From assembly GCF_042731755.1 (NCBI RefSeq), contig NZ_JBHWLR010000002.1, positions 62,001 through 126,000 on the forward strand: a DNA stretch of 64,000 nt. Direction: 5' to 3'. Both the position numbers and the translations under genes were made by a program. Numbering within the stretch: position 1 is the stretch's first letter; every line of letters starts with the position of its first letter. Positions 8,608-16,810 of the stretch are shown here, piece by piece. Below the pieces are notes generated by a model. That model did not search any database, was not told the DNA's origin, and saw only the letters and a list, made by a program, of their open reading frames with translations. The stretch is from Promicromonospora sp042731755 (GTDB taxonomy: Bacteria > Actinomycetota > Actinomycetes > Actinomycetales > Cellulomonadaceae).

Positions 8608-9263
8608 CCGAGCACCGGGTGCCCGGGCTGCGGGAGCGCAAGCGCGCCGCGGCCCGGGCCCGGGTCGAGGAGATCGCCATCGACCTGTGCCTGCGGCACG
8701 GCTACGAGTCCGTGACCGTCGCGCAGATCTGCGCTGCAGCCGGCGTCGCGCAGAGCACGTTCTTCAACTACTTCGGCAGCAAGGACGCCGCCATCCTGGG
8801 GCGCCCGCCCCACCCCACGCCCCAGGCGGTCCAGGCGTTCGTCGACGGCGACGGGCCGCTGCTCGGCGACCTGCTCACCCTCCTGGTGACGGGCGCGCTG
8901 GACGCCGTGGGCAACCTGGAGCTCTTTCGGCGCCGGTTCGAGCTGATCGACGGCAACCCGGCGCTCCGCGCGCGGGAGCTGGACCGGTCCGAGGCGTCCG
9001 GCTCGTGGCAGCACGACGCCGTCGAGCGCCGGCTGCGCCGGGACCCCCGCCTGACCACGACCGAGATCGCCGAGCGCGCCCATATGACCTCGGCGCTCGC
9101 CGCGAGCATCGTGCGGCACGCCCTGTGGTCGGCCCGGCGGGCACCCGCGGCGGAGTGGACCGAACACCTCCGGCGCAGCCTCGGGCTCGCGCACAGCCTC
9201 CTGGTCCGGGAGCTCCCGCCGCGGACGGCCCTCCGCACGCCGCCCCGGCCGCGAACGTCCTAG
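8604..9263 (+). CDS. TetR-family transcriptional regulator
   Basis: The 219-residue regulator starts at GTG 8604, overlapping the CotH stop (GTGA), so it is co-translated with the polyphosphate cluster. Its N-terminal helix-turn-helix is clear: ARVEEIAIDLCLRHGYES, then VTVAQICAAAGVAQSTFFNY and FGSKDA. The C-terminal ligand domain is divergent, as is usual. It may control its own operon, but I see no operator. The stop shares a CTAG with the stop of the convergent small gene. Confidence 0.92.
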   Translation: MTEHRVPGLRERKRAAARARVEEIAIDLCLRHGYESVTVAQICAAAGVAQSTFFNYFGSKDAAILGRPPHPTPQAVQAFVDGDGPLLGDLLTLLVTGALDAVGNLELFRRRFELIDGNPALRARELDRSEASGSWQHDAVERRLRRDPRLTTTEIAERAHMTSALAASIVRHALWSARRAPAAEWTEHLRRSLGLAHSLLVRELPPRTALRTPPRPRTS

Positions 9264-9556
9264 TGCCCGCCGGAGACCACGACGAACAGGCCCGTGCCGA
9301 CCGCCGCGACGACGAGGGCCAGGCAGAGGACGGCTCCGGCCAGCCGCGCGGGGCCGGGGCGCGGGATCGCGACGGCGACGGCGTCGTCCTGCGACGTCCG
9401 GCGGGCCGCCGCACGGGCCGCGGCCTCCTCGCGGTCCTTGGCCGGGCCCGCCAGCAGGCGCAGCCCCAGCGCGAACAGCGCGGGGATGCCCGCGCCCACC
9501 AGCACGCCGGCCACGAGGACCTGGCCCAGCGCGCCCCACTCGATGAACTCGCTCAT
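9260..9556 (-). CDS. Small two-helix membrane protein linked to the phosphate transporter
   Basis: The protein has 98 residues, with hydrophobic segments at about 10-32 and 72-94 around a charged Arg/Ala-rich middle. Its ATG overlaps the Pit stop (ATGA), so it is translationally coupled to the phosphate transporter. Small proteins of this kind often follow pit genes in actinobacteria; the function is not known. A role as an accessory subunit is inference. Confidence 0.8.
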   Translation of the reverse strand: MSEFIEWGALGQVLVAGVLVGAGIPALFALGLRLLAGPAKDREEAAARAAARRTSQDDAVAVAIPRPGPARLAGAVLCLALVVAAVGTGLFVVVSGGH

Positions 9557-10836
9557 CAGCTGTCTCCCTTCGACGGGGTGTCGGCACCCGGGGTGCTGAT
9601 CGTCCCCACGGACTCGATGGCCGGGCCGACGGACGACGCCGTCGCGAGGGCCGGCACGGGGCCGACGCGCTCGCCGCCCGCCTCGCCGGTGGTGGCGGCG
9701 ACGGGCTCGATGCCCGCGCCCCGCTCCTCGTCCCACTCCTCGTTCACGTTGGTGTGGTCCACCGGCTTGCGGCGCGAGACCAGCCAGATTGCCCCGGACG
9801 AGATCACCAGCACGGCGAAGACGGCGATGATGCCGGGGGTCCCGCCGATCGTGGACTCGAGCCACTGGCACAGCGCGCCCACGAGGCCCGCCGCCGGGAG
9901 GGTGAGGCCCCAGGCGACGAACATCCGGCCGGCCACGCTCCAGCGCACCTTCGCGCCCGGCATGCCGACGCCGGAGCCGAGCACCGAGCCGGTGGCGACG
10001 TGCGTCGTGGACAGCGAGAAGCCGAAGTGGCTGGAGAGCAGGATGACGGCGGCCGACGACGTCTCGGCGGCCATGCCCTGCCGGGTGTCGATCTCGACGA
10101 GCCCCTTGCCGAGCGTGCGGATGACCCGCCAGCCGCCCAGGTAGGTGCCGAGCGCCATGGCGACCGCGCAGCTCAGGATCACCCAGAGCGGCACGTTCGA
10201 GTCGGCGGGCACGGCGCCGCCCGCGATGAGGGCGAGCAGGATGATGCCCATCGACTTCTGCGCGTCGTTGGTGCCGTGCGCCAGCGAGACGAGCGAGGCG
10301 GAGCCGATCTGACCCCAGCGGAAGCCGCGGTTGGTCAGGTCCTGCGGCACCCCGCGGGTCAGCTTGGCGACGCACCAGGTGCCGAGCCCGGCCACGGCGA
10401 TCGCGATGAGCGGGGCGAGCAGGGCCGGCACCAGCACCTTGGACACCACGCCGGTCCACAGCACGCCCGAGGTGCCGACGGCGGCCAGCACGGCGCCGAC
10501 CATGCCGCCGACGAGCGCGTGCGACGAGCTGGACGGGATGCCGAGCAACCAGGTCAGCAGGTTCCAGACGATGCCGCCGACCAGGCCGGCGAGCACGACG
10601 GGCAGGGTGATGACACCGGCGTCGACGATGCCCTTCGCGATGGTCGCGGCGACGGCGAGCGAGAGAAACGCACCGACGAGGTTGAGGACGGCGGACAGCG
10701 CGACGGCTGTCTTGGGCTTGAGGGCACGGGTGGCGATGGAGGTGGCCATCGCGTTCCCTGTGTCGTGGAATCCGTTCGTGAAGTCGAAGGCGAGCGCGGT
10801 CACGACGACGAGCGCGAGCAGGAGCGTTTCGGTCAC
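9556..10836 (-). CDS. Inorganic phosphate transporter, Pit family
   Basis: I choose GTG 10836 (426 residues), since the protein then begins with the first membrane helix TETLLLALVVVTALAFDFTN; an ATG 24 codons upstream would add a polar leader. The two family signature repeats are DFTNGFHDTGNAMATSIAT near residue 20 and SLAHGTNDAQKSMGIILL in the middle. Pit proteins are low-affinity, proton- or cation-coupled phosphate symporters. A Gly/Pro-rich loop and polar C-terminal tail are present. PHO-box-like repeats lie just upstream, fitting control by phosphate. Confidence 0.93.
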   Translation of the reverse strand: MTETLLLALVVVTALAFDFTNGFHDTGNAMATSIATRALKPKTAVALSAVLNLVGAFLSLAVAATIAKGIVDAGVITLPVVLAGLVGGIVWNLLTWLLGIPSSSSHALVGGMVGAVLAAVGTSGVLWTGVVSKVLVPALLAPLIAIAVAGLGTWCVAKLTRGVPQDLTNRGFRWGQIGSASLVSLAHGTNDAQKSMGIILLALIAGGAVPADSNVPLWVILSCAVAMALGTYLGGWRVIRTLGKGLVEIDTRQGMAAETSSAAVILLSSHFGFSLSTTHVATGSVLGSGVGMPGAKVRWSVAGRMFVAWGLTLPAAGLVGALCQWLESTIGGTPGIIAVFAVLVISSGAIWLVSRRKPVDHTNVNEEWDEERGAGIEPVAATTGEAGGERVGPVPALATASSVGPAIESVGTISTPGADTPSKGDS

Positions 10837-10898
10837 GGCCCTGATTTTGCGAGGCGAACCTTGGGGTGATCTGTGTTTTCCACTGATATCAAGGCACT

Positions 10899-10931
10899 GT
10901 TCCTTCATCGTTCATCTGATGTTCACCTGAA
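10899..10931 (-). promoter_or_regulatory. PHO-box-like direct repeats upstream of pit
   Basis: Read on the + strand there are three contiguous 11-base units: GTTCCTTCATC, GTTCATCTGAT and GTTCACCTGAA. The last two match the PhoP-box unit well and the first is weak. They lie 62-95 bases upstream of the chosen pit start and reach into the end of the VOC gene. Orientation relative to pit is reversed, so the role is inferred. Confidence 0.45.
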
Positions 10932-11414
10932 AGACCCCTCGATGGAGTTGGCGACGTCGAGCACCCAGGTGACGCCGAAGCGGTCGGTGAGCATGCCGAA
11001 GGCGGGCGCCCACTGCGCGGGGGCGTAGGGCTCGACGATCGTGGCGCCGTCCGCCAGCCCTGCCCACAGCGCGGCCACCTCCTCGACGCTCTCGCCGCGC
11101 ACGGAGAGGAAGAAGGGCTCGGACGTGATCGTGGTGCCGTTCTCGCGGCGGGTGGCGCGGGCGGGCACGGCCGGGGCGGCCGGCGCCTCCGAGGTTGTCG
11201 GAGTGCCCGGGACGTCGTAGGCCATGACCCGGAAGCCGTTGTCCGCGACGACCTGGCCGAACACGACCTTGCCGGCGTCGGGCAGGCCGGCGGGCATCCC
11301 CAGGTCGCCGTAGGTGGTGACGAGGAGCTGCCCGCCGAACACGGAGTGGTAGAGCTCCAGGGCCGCGCGGGCCTGGCCGTGGAAGTTCAGGTGGGCAACG
11401 GTGCTGATCGACAT
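10923..11414 (-). CDS. VOC/PhnB-like glyoxalase-fold protein
   Basis: Starting at ATG 11414 the protein has 163 residues. It opens with STVAHLNFHGQARAALELYHSVFG, the first beta-alpha-beta unit of PhnB-type (3-demethylubiquinone methyltransferase-like) VOC proteins, and ends with MLTDRFGVTWVLDVA. A roughly 20-residue Ala/Pro-rich insertion sits between the two halves. Metal ligands typical of catalytic members are not clearly conserved, so the activity is uncertain. It is divergent from the WYL regulator, which may control it; the gap is 111 bases. Confidence 0.88.
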   Translation of the reverse strand: MSISTVAHLNFHGQARAALELYHSVFGGQLLVTTYGDLGMPAGLPDAGKVVFGQVVADNGFRVMAYDVPGTPTTSEAPAAPAVPARATRRENGTTITSEPFFLSVRGESVEEVAALWAGLADGATIVEPYAPAQWAPAFGMLTDRFGVTWVLDVANSIEGSFR

Positions 11415-11525
11415 GGTGCTTGTCCTCACGGGATGGGTGCGCCGCCGGGGGCTTCCGGCGACGAACACCAACCTGTCAGCCGTACCGGACAGGGATCGTC
11501 CGGTACTCCTGGCATCGTCGGGGAC

Positions 11526-12542
11526 ATGCCCACCGCCGCCTCGACCATGACCTCCGCCCGTCTGCTGTCCCTGCTGTCGCTGCTCCAGGTGCGCCGCGAC
11601 TGGCCGGCCGGGCAGCTCGCGCGCCGGCTCGGCGTCAGCGACCGCACGGTGCGGCGCGACGTCGACCGGCTGCGGGAGCTCGGCTACCCGGTGCGGACGG
11701 CCCGGGGGCCGGACGGCGGCTACCGCCTGGAGGCGGGCAGCGACCTGCCGCCCCTGCTGTTCGACGACGAGCAGGCGGTCGCGCTCGCCGTCGCGCTGCG
11801 GCTCGCGGTGGTGACGGGCGCGGGCATCGAGGAGGCCGCCGCCCGGGCGCTGACGACGGTGCGCCAGGTGCTGCCCACCCGGCTGCGGCAGCGGGTGGAC
11901 GCCCTGGAGCTGACGGCGGCCGAGACCACCCGGCCCGGGGGCGGCGACCAGGTCGACACCGACGTCCTGCTGGCCCTGAGCGCCGCCCTCCGGGCGCACG
12001 AGTAGGTGCGGTTCGACTACGCGTCCCCGGGCCGGACGGACGCCGGGCCGCGACCCGCGCGGCGCGTGCAGCCGCACCACCTCGTGGTCCGGTCGCGGCG
12101 GTGGTACCTGGTGGGCTGGGACCCGGAACCGGGGGAGTGGCGCACCTACCGGGTGGACCGGATGGCGCCCCGGGTGCCGAACGGCCCGCGGTTCACGCCG
12201 CGCCAGGTGCCCGGCGGCGACGTCGGCGCGTTCCTGGCCGCCCGCTTCAAGGGCGTAGAGGGTGCCCAGGCCGGGGACGCGGACCAGTGGCCCTGCACCG
12301 GCGAGGTGGTGCTCGCCCTGCCGGTCGCGCGCGTGGCGCCGTTCGCCGGGGACGGGCTCGTCGAGGCGCTCGGCCCGGACCGGACCAGGCTGCGCACCGG
12401 GTCGTGGTCCTGGGCGGCGCTGGCCGCCGGGCTGGCGCGGTTCGACGCGGAGGTCGAGGTGATCGGGCCGCCGGCCCTGGGCGACGCGTTCGCGGAGCTC
12501 GCCGGGCGCGCGGCACGCGCCGCCGCGTCGCCCGTCAGCTGA
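11526..12542 (+). pseudogene. WYL-domain transcriptional regulator split by an in-frame TAG
   Basis: Two halves of one regulator lie in the same frame. 11526-12005 (159 residues) carries the N-terminal HTH (WPAGQLARRLGVSDRTVRRD) and the start of the middle domain. A TAG at 12003-12005 ends it, directly followed by GTG 12006 and a second open part to 12542 (178 residues) with the WYL signature RRWYLVGWDPEPGEWRTY and VDRM. The junction falls in ALRAHE-stop-VRFDYA, a stretch that is normally continuous. One base change (CAG to TAG) would explain it. Alternatives are a sequencing error, or stop-restart at the GTG. It is divergent from the VOC gene. Confidence 0.8.
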
Positions 12543-12560
12543 CCCGGTCGGCCGGCCCGA

Positions 12561-12800
12561 TCAGCCGACCCGGTCGAGCCGCCGCGCGTCCGCGTTGCGC
12601 CGCGCCCAGGCCACCTGGCGCACGTCGATGAACGCGCGGATGCAGCCGGGGCACCGGTCGATGTGGGTCTCGAAGCGGCGCAGGCTGCGCGGCTCGAGGC
12701 GTCGGTCGAGATAACCAGGGATCGCGGCGCGGGTGGACCGGCACTCCTGCTGGTCGAACCGCACAGTCTGGTCGAACCGCACAGCACTGATGGACGTCAC
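12561..12800 (-). CDS. Zinc-finger protein, anti-sigma-factor-like
   Basis: I choose GTG 12800, preceded by GGCAGG, giving 79 residues. The core ECRSTRAAIPGYLDRR, then FETHIDRCPGC, matches the zinc-binding anti-sigma domain (C...H-x3-C-x2-C) of ZAS proteins, which hold ECF sigma factors and often release them on oxidation. No ECF sigma gene is next to it, which is unusual. An 18-base tandem duplication (12750-12767 and 12768-12784, encoding VRFDQT-VRFDQQ) sits just before the Zn core. It could also act as a stand-alone zinc-binding regulator. Confidence 0.7.
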   Translation of the reverse strand: MTSISAVRFDQTVRFDQQECRSTRAAIPGYLDRRLEPRSLRRFETHIDRCPGCIRAFIDVRQVAWARRNADARRLDRVG

Positions 12801-12862
12801 GTGAACCTGCCCCCTGCGCACACGTTGCCCGGTTTCTACCGGCTGGCAGCAGTCTCGTCCTG

Positions 12863-12876
12863 GATGCTGAAGCATC
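12863..12876. promoter_or_regulatory. Perfect 14-base palindrome GATGCT-GA-AGCATC
   Basis: It lies in the 193-base gap between the divergent zinc-finger gene and the EEP gene, within the only AT-rich patch nearby. It is a candidate operator; the binding protein is unknown. Confidence 0.35.
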
Positions 12877-12887
12877 GAAATTTAACT

Positions 12888-12897
12888 GTGATATCAC
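12888..12897. promoter_or_regulatory. Perfect palindrome GTGATATCAC
   Basis: The 10-base palindrome is flanked by CT and CT, 11 bases after the preceding palindrome in the same divergent promoter gap. It resembles a compact TGTGA/TCAC site but lacks the 6-base spacer of CRP sites. Its role is inferred only from position. Confidence 0.35.
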
Positions 12898-12993
12898 CTG
12901 TTTCATCCGGGTCCGGCGGTATCAGCCCCCGGCGCGGCGCCCTCTTGGCAGGTAGCGGTACCTCCCGATCCCTCCGCATGCAGGTGATGTGCC

Positions 12994-13962
12994 ATGACCA
13001 CGACCATCGCCCCGCCGCCCGGGCCGGTCCCCGGAGCGGTCACCGGCGACGTCGACCGGATGCGCGCCGCGCTCGCGGCCCAGATCCCGGCCAAGACGAC
13101 CAAGAACCTGCTGATCGGCACGTGGAACCTTCGCGCCTTCGGCGACCTCACGCACAAGTGGCAGTCCGCGCCGGACGACAGCCCGAAGCGCGACTGGCAC
13201 GCGCTGGCCTGCATCGCCGAGGTGGTCCAGCGGTTCGACGTGACGGCCGTCCAGGAGACCCGGCGGGACACGACGGCGCTGTTCGCGCTCCTGAGCCTGC
13301 TGGGCCCGCGCTATCAGGTCATCGCCTCCGACGTCACCGAGGGTGGCCCCGGCAACGGCGAGCGCCTCGCCTACGTCTACGACTCCGAGCGGGTCCAGGC
13401 CTCGGGCCTGGTCGGGGAGCTGGTCCTGCCGAAGGAGGCGCGCAACGACGACGTCGACCAGTTCGCCCGCACCCCGTACGCCGCGGGCTTCGTGCGCGGC
13501 GCGACCGAGTTCATCCTGACCACCGTGCACGTGCTGTGGGGCAAGGAGCCCGCCGACCGGATCAGCGAGCTGACCGCGTTCGCCACGTGGATGCGGGGCT
13601 GGGCCGACCGGCCCGCCGACTGGAACCACAACCTGCTGGTCCTGGGCGACTTCAACCTCGACCGGCTCGACGACCCGCTCTTCGCGGCGTTCGTCTCGAC
13701 GGGGCTGTGGCCGCCCGCGGAGCTCGGCACGGTGCCGCGCACGATCTTCGACGACGACAAGGACCATCACCAGTACGACCAGATCGCCTGGTTCAGCGAC
13801 CCCGCAGGGCCCGGCGCGCCGTCGCTCCTGGACGGCCTGACGTACACGGGGCACGGCGGCAGCTTCGACTTCCTCCCGCACGCGCTGCAGGGCCTGACCA
13901 AGGGCCAGGTCTCGTGGCGCCTGAGCGACCACTACCCGCTCTGGCTGGAGTTCCTGGCCTGA
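12994..13962 (+). CDS. Endonuclease/exonuclease/phosphatase (EEP) family protein
   Basis: The protein has 322 residues from ATG 12994 and no signal peptide. EEP motifs appear in order: IGTWNLRAFGD (metal-binding Asn), VTAVQETRRD (catalytic Glu), LLVLGDFNLDR (GDFN) and RLSDHYPLWLEF (SDHYP), with YDQIAW before it. These residues coordinate metal for phosphodiester or phosphomonoester hydrolysis; the target may be DNA, RNA, a lipid or a nucleotide. Its 3' end overlaps the last gene of the convergent CHAT/caspase operon by 31 bases, so a functional link is possible but unproven. Confidence 0.92.
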   Translation: MTTTIAPPPGPVPGAVTGDVDRMRAALAAQIPAKTTKNLLIGTWNLRAFGDLTHKWQSAPDDSPKRDWHALACIAEVVQRFDVTAVQETRRDTTALFALLSLLGPRYQVIASDVTEGGPGNGERLAYVYDSERVQASGLVGELVLPKEARNDDVDQFARTPYAAGFVRGATEFILTTVHVLWGKEPADRISELTAFATWMRGWADRPADWNHNLLVLGDFNLDRLDDPLFAAFVSTGLWPPAELGTVPRTIFDDDKDHHQYDQIAWFSDPAGPGAPSLLDGLTYTGHGGSFDFLPHALQGLTKGQVSWRLSDHYPLWLEFLA

Positions 13963-15410
13963 GCCTGTGGTGCCTGAGCCTGTGGTGCCCGAGCGGCCGG
14001 CGGCAGGGGGATCGCGACGGTGGGATCGCCCAGGATGACGGTGCTGGCGCGGTCGTGGGCCGTCACGCGGCTGTAGACCAGCAGGTCGAGGCTGGGCTTC
14101 GCCTTCGCCCCGAAGGCGGTCTGGAACTCCTTCTCGGCGAGCTGGTAGCCCTGGAGCAGCGCGCCGATGGGCCGGTAGTACGGCTCCATGGCGTACCCCA
14201 CCGGCTTGCCGAGGAACAGCCGCGCGTACAGGGCCTCGCGCAGCTGCGCGGTCAGCGGCTGCGCGTTCGGCGGGAAGCTCAGCGTCCAGTTGAACGTGGG
14301 CTCGACGTGCCCGATGAACGCGCGCAGCGGCTTCTTCGCGCCGAGCAGCGCCCGGGGGAGCGGCGAGGTCAGGGCGCCCAGCGCGGCGACGCCGTCGAAC
14401 GTCCGGGCCAGGTCGCCGTCGAACAGCCCGGCGTAGGCCGACGGGCTGTCCGCCCCGGCGGAGCAGCAGGCCTGGGCGAACCAGATGGCGCCGTCGGGCT
14501 GCCAGGAGCGCAGCAGGGTCTCGGGGTCGAGCGGCGCGTGGTCGTGGTCCACGAGCTTGCCGAGGTCGGCGCGCAGGCGCGCCGGGTCGGCCAGCGGCCC
14601 GGTCTGGCCGTGGCTCGTGGTGACGACGACGGCGGGCCGGGCGGTCGTCAGCGCCGCGGTCAGCGCGGCGACGGTGGCGGGCACCGAGCGGCCGTCGACG
14701 AACGTCGGCGTGAGCTCGGCGTCCGCGTTCAGGTCGCCGCTCAGCGGTTCCGCGACGACGTCGCGCATGAGGGTGGTGATCTCACCCATCCGGTGGTCCA
14801 CCGCCCAGACGACGGGCCGGGACCACTGGGCCGCCGAGTCCCGCCACTCGCCGAGCAGGGCGTCGACGTAGCGCGTCAGGGCGGGGCCCGTCAGGTCGAG
14901 CCGGCCCACGTGCCGCACCGGGTTGAGGATGTACTGCACCCGCCACGGGACCTGCTCGGGGCTGCCGTAGATGAGCAGGAAGGCCGGCAGCTCGCCGGCG
15001 TCGGCGCCGGCCGGGGCGGCCGGGACGAAGGGCTGTGCGTCGCCGGCGTAGTCGGTCAGGGTCCACAGCGCGTAGCCGCCCGCGGGGCGGTAGCGGAACA
15101 CCCGGCCGGAGCGCGCCGCGACCAGCCGCCGGATGTCCGCGGGCAGGTCGGTCATCGCCACGAGGTCGTCCCGGGTGGCACCGTCCGGCTCGCGGGCCAC
15201 CAGCCCCCAGCCGACGTCGGGGTGCCGCCAGTCCCACGGGTCGGCCGGGGCCGGCCGCGCCGTCCGCTCGGCGACCGTGAACTCCTGGGTGAGCCAGGGC
15301 CGCACGTCCTGGGCGAACCGCCCCGCGACCGGCGCCGTGCCCGACCACGCGTCGCTGGTGATCTCGTAGCCGGGATCGACGGCCGGGGTGGCGCCGGGAG
15401 GGATGCTCAC
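13932..15410 (-). CDS. Caspase/C25-like cysteine-protease-fold protein (last gene of CHAT operon)
   Basis: The start is GTG 15410, overlapping the upstream stop (GTGA); the product has 492 residues. A possible His-Cys dyad is VVVTTSHGQTGPL (His about 267) and AIWFAQACCSAGAD (Cys 315 or 316). The strand-loop-strand spacing and the QACCS motif resemble clan-CD proteases (caspase, gingipain, CHAT). The first 150 residues have no recognisable domain. The tail holds a short PQAQAPQAQA repeat from a tandem DNA repeat at about 13959-13990. There is no signal peptide, so it acts in the cytoplasm. Substrate unknown. Confidence 0.72.
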   Translation of the reverse strand: MSIPPGATPAVDPGYEITSDAWSGTAPVAGRFAQDVRPWLTQEFTVAERTARPAPADPWDWRHPDVGWGLVAREPDGATRDDLVAMTDLPADIRRLVAARSGRVFRYRPAGGYALWTLTDYAGDAQPFVPAAPAGADAGELPAFLLIYGSPEQVPWRVQYILNPVRHVGRLDLTGPALTRYVDALLGEWRDSAAQWSRPVVWAVDHRMGEITTLMRDVVAEPLSGDLNADAELTPTFVDGRSVPATVAALTAALTTARPAVVVTTSHGQTGPLADPARLRADLGKLVDHDHAPLDPETLLRSWQPDGAIWFAQACCSAGADSPSAYAGLFDGDLARTFDGVAALGALTSPLPRALLGAKKPLRAFIGHVEPTFNWTLSFPPNAQPLTAQLREALYARLFLGKPVGYAMEPYYRPIGALLQGYQLAEKEFQTAFGAKAKPSLDLLVYSRVTAHDRASTVILGDPTVAIPLPPAARAPQAQAPQAQARNSSQSG

Positions 15411-16810
15411 GACGGCTCCGCCAGGGCCTCCGGCGTGACGCCGAGCAGCGCGGCGAGCTCGGCGATCCGCTCCGTCGCGCCGGCGCGGAACGCCGCGCCC
15501 TGGCCCGGCGGCAGCGCGGCGAGCAGGCTCTGCAGGGCCGCGACCTCCAGGCGCCAGGTCCGGGCCTGCTCCGGGTCGACGCGCGCCGCGCCGTCGTCCC
15601 GCGCGGGCGTGAGCTGGAGCTGGAACTCCTCCCAGCGCAGGTAGAGCGCCGGCAGGGTCCACTCGCGGCCCTGGTTCCGGGCCTGTGTGGGCGACAGCCC
15701 GGCGCCCAGCTCCGTGACCAGCCGGTTGCGGGCCGCCACGGTCAGGGCCGCCCAGTCCAGCGGCGCCGAGAGCGTGGCGCCCGCCTTGGTCCGCGTGGTC
15801 AGCTCGCCCAGCAGGGCGCCGTACAGGCCCTGCGTCAGTGTGCTGGCGACGGCGCTCCGGATCGGCTCGCGCATCCCGACGGCGGCGGGCGCTACGCCCT
15901 TGGTGACGAGGTCGCGAGCGAGGGACGTCGCCCCGTCCCCCGACGAGGCGGCGCCCTCGCAGCAGTTGAGGACGACGAGCCAGGGGCCGCCGTCCGTGTC
16001 CCAGACGAACTTCGCGAACTGCTCCTTCTCCAGGGCCAGGCCGATCCCAGGGGTCGGCGAGGCCCAGTCCTGCTTGAGGGCGAGCCGCACGTGCGGCACG
16101 GGCTCGGTGGAGCCGTGGCAGAACAGGTGCAGCACGTGGGGCTTGAACTCGCCCACCAGCGTGACCAGGTCGTGGTGGTCGGGCGGCACCAGGTGCACGC
16201 CCGCGATCTCGGGGGCGGTGCCGGCGTCGACCTCGGCCTGCAGGCTCGTCGCCAGCTCCTCCTCGCTGACGACGACCAGGAGGCGGGCCATGCCCGGCCC
16301 GGCCTCCAGGGCGGCGGCCCGCAGCTCGCGCAGCTCCGCCGCGGCGCCCAGGCCCAGGCACGACAGCAGGGCCATGATCCGCAGCGGCGGTTCGAGCTGG
16401 TACAGGGGCACCGGAGGCGCCGTCGTGCGCACCACGCGGGCCAGCGCGTACTTGTCCTCCAGCGCCAGGTAGGGCCCGTCGCCGGGGAACCGGAGGGCCT
16501 CCCACGGCAGGCTGTCCGCGCCGCTGCGCGGCAGGATCTCCGCGTAGACGGGAAACCGGCGGTCGGCGCTGTGCAGGGCCACGGCGAGCTGGTCGCCGAG
16601 CTGCTCGTGCGCGGCGAGCGCCTGGAACAGCCGGTCGCCCTCGCGGGCGTTGACGTCGGCGTCCAGCGCCTGGGCGCTGACCGGGCCGTCGGCCGGGCAG
16701 TCGAAGGTCCGGTCGAGGGCCTGGTCGTCGACGGGCTCGACCAGCCGCACGAGCGGCGTGGTCGCGCCCTCCTCGCCGAAGGCGGAGAGCTGGAAGACGA
16801 CGCGGCTCAC
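15407..16810 (-). CDS. CHAT-domain protein (caspase-like), dyad intact
   Basis: This protein has 467 residues from ATG 16810, overlapping the upstream stop by 4 bases. CHAT features are LPWEALRFPGDGPYLAL (about 101-117), VLHLFCHGSTEPV (His 232) and WLVVLNCCEGAAS (Cys 284, matching the L-x-A-C-E motif), then GVAPAAVGMREPI. CHAT proteins are caspase-related proteases, known from separase-like and Craspase proteins. The C-terminal about 100 residues include a Trp-rich EWTLPALYLRWEEF typical of the CHAT end, then a helical tail. It is the third gene of the four-gene operon. Confidence 0.85.
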   Translation of the reverse strand: MSRVVFQLSAFGEEGATTPLVRLVEPVDDQALDRTFDCPADGPVSAQALDADVNAREGDRLFQALAAHEQLGDQLAVALHSADRRFPVYAEILPRSGADSLPWEALRFPGDGPYLALEDKYALARVVRTTAPPVPLYQLEPPLRIMALLSCLGLGAAAELRELRAAALEAGPGMARLLVVVSEEELATSLQAEVDAGTAPEIAGVHLVPPDHHDLVTLVGEFKPHVLHLFCHGSTEPVPHVRLALKQDWASPTPGIGLALEKEQFAKFVWDTDGGPWLVVLNCCEGAASSGDGATSLARDLVTKGVAPAAVGMREPIRSAVASTLTQGLYGALLGELTTRTKAGATLSAPLDWAALTVAARNRLVTELGAGLSPTQARNQGREWTLPALYLRWEEFQLQLTPARDDGAARVDPEQARTWRLEVAALQSLLAALPPGQGAAFRAGATERIAELAALLGVTPEALAEPS

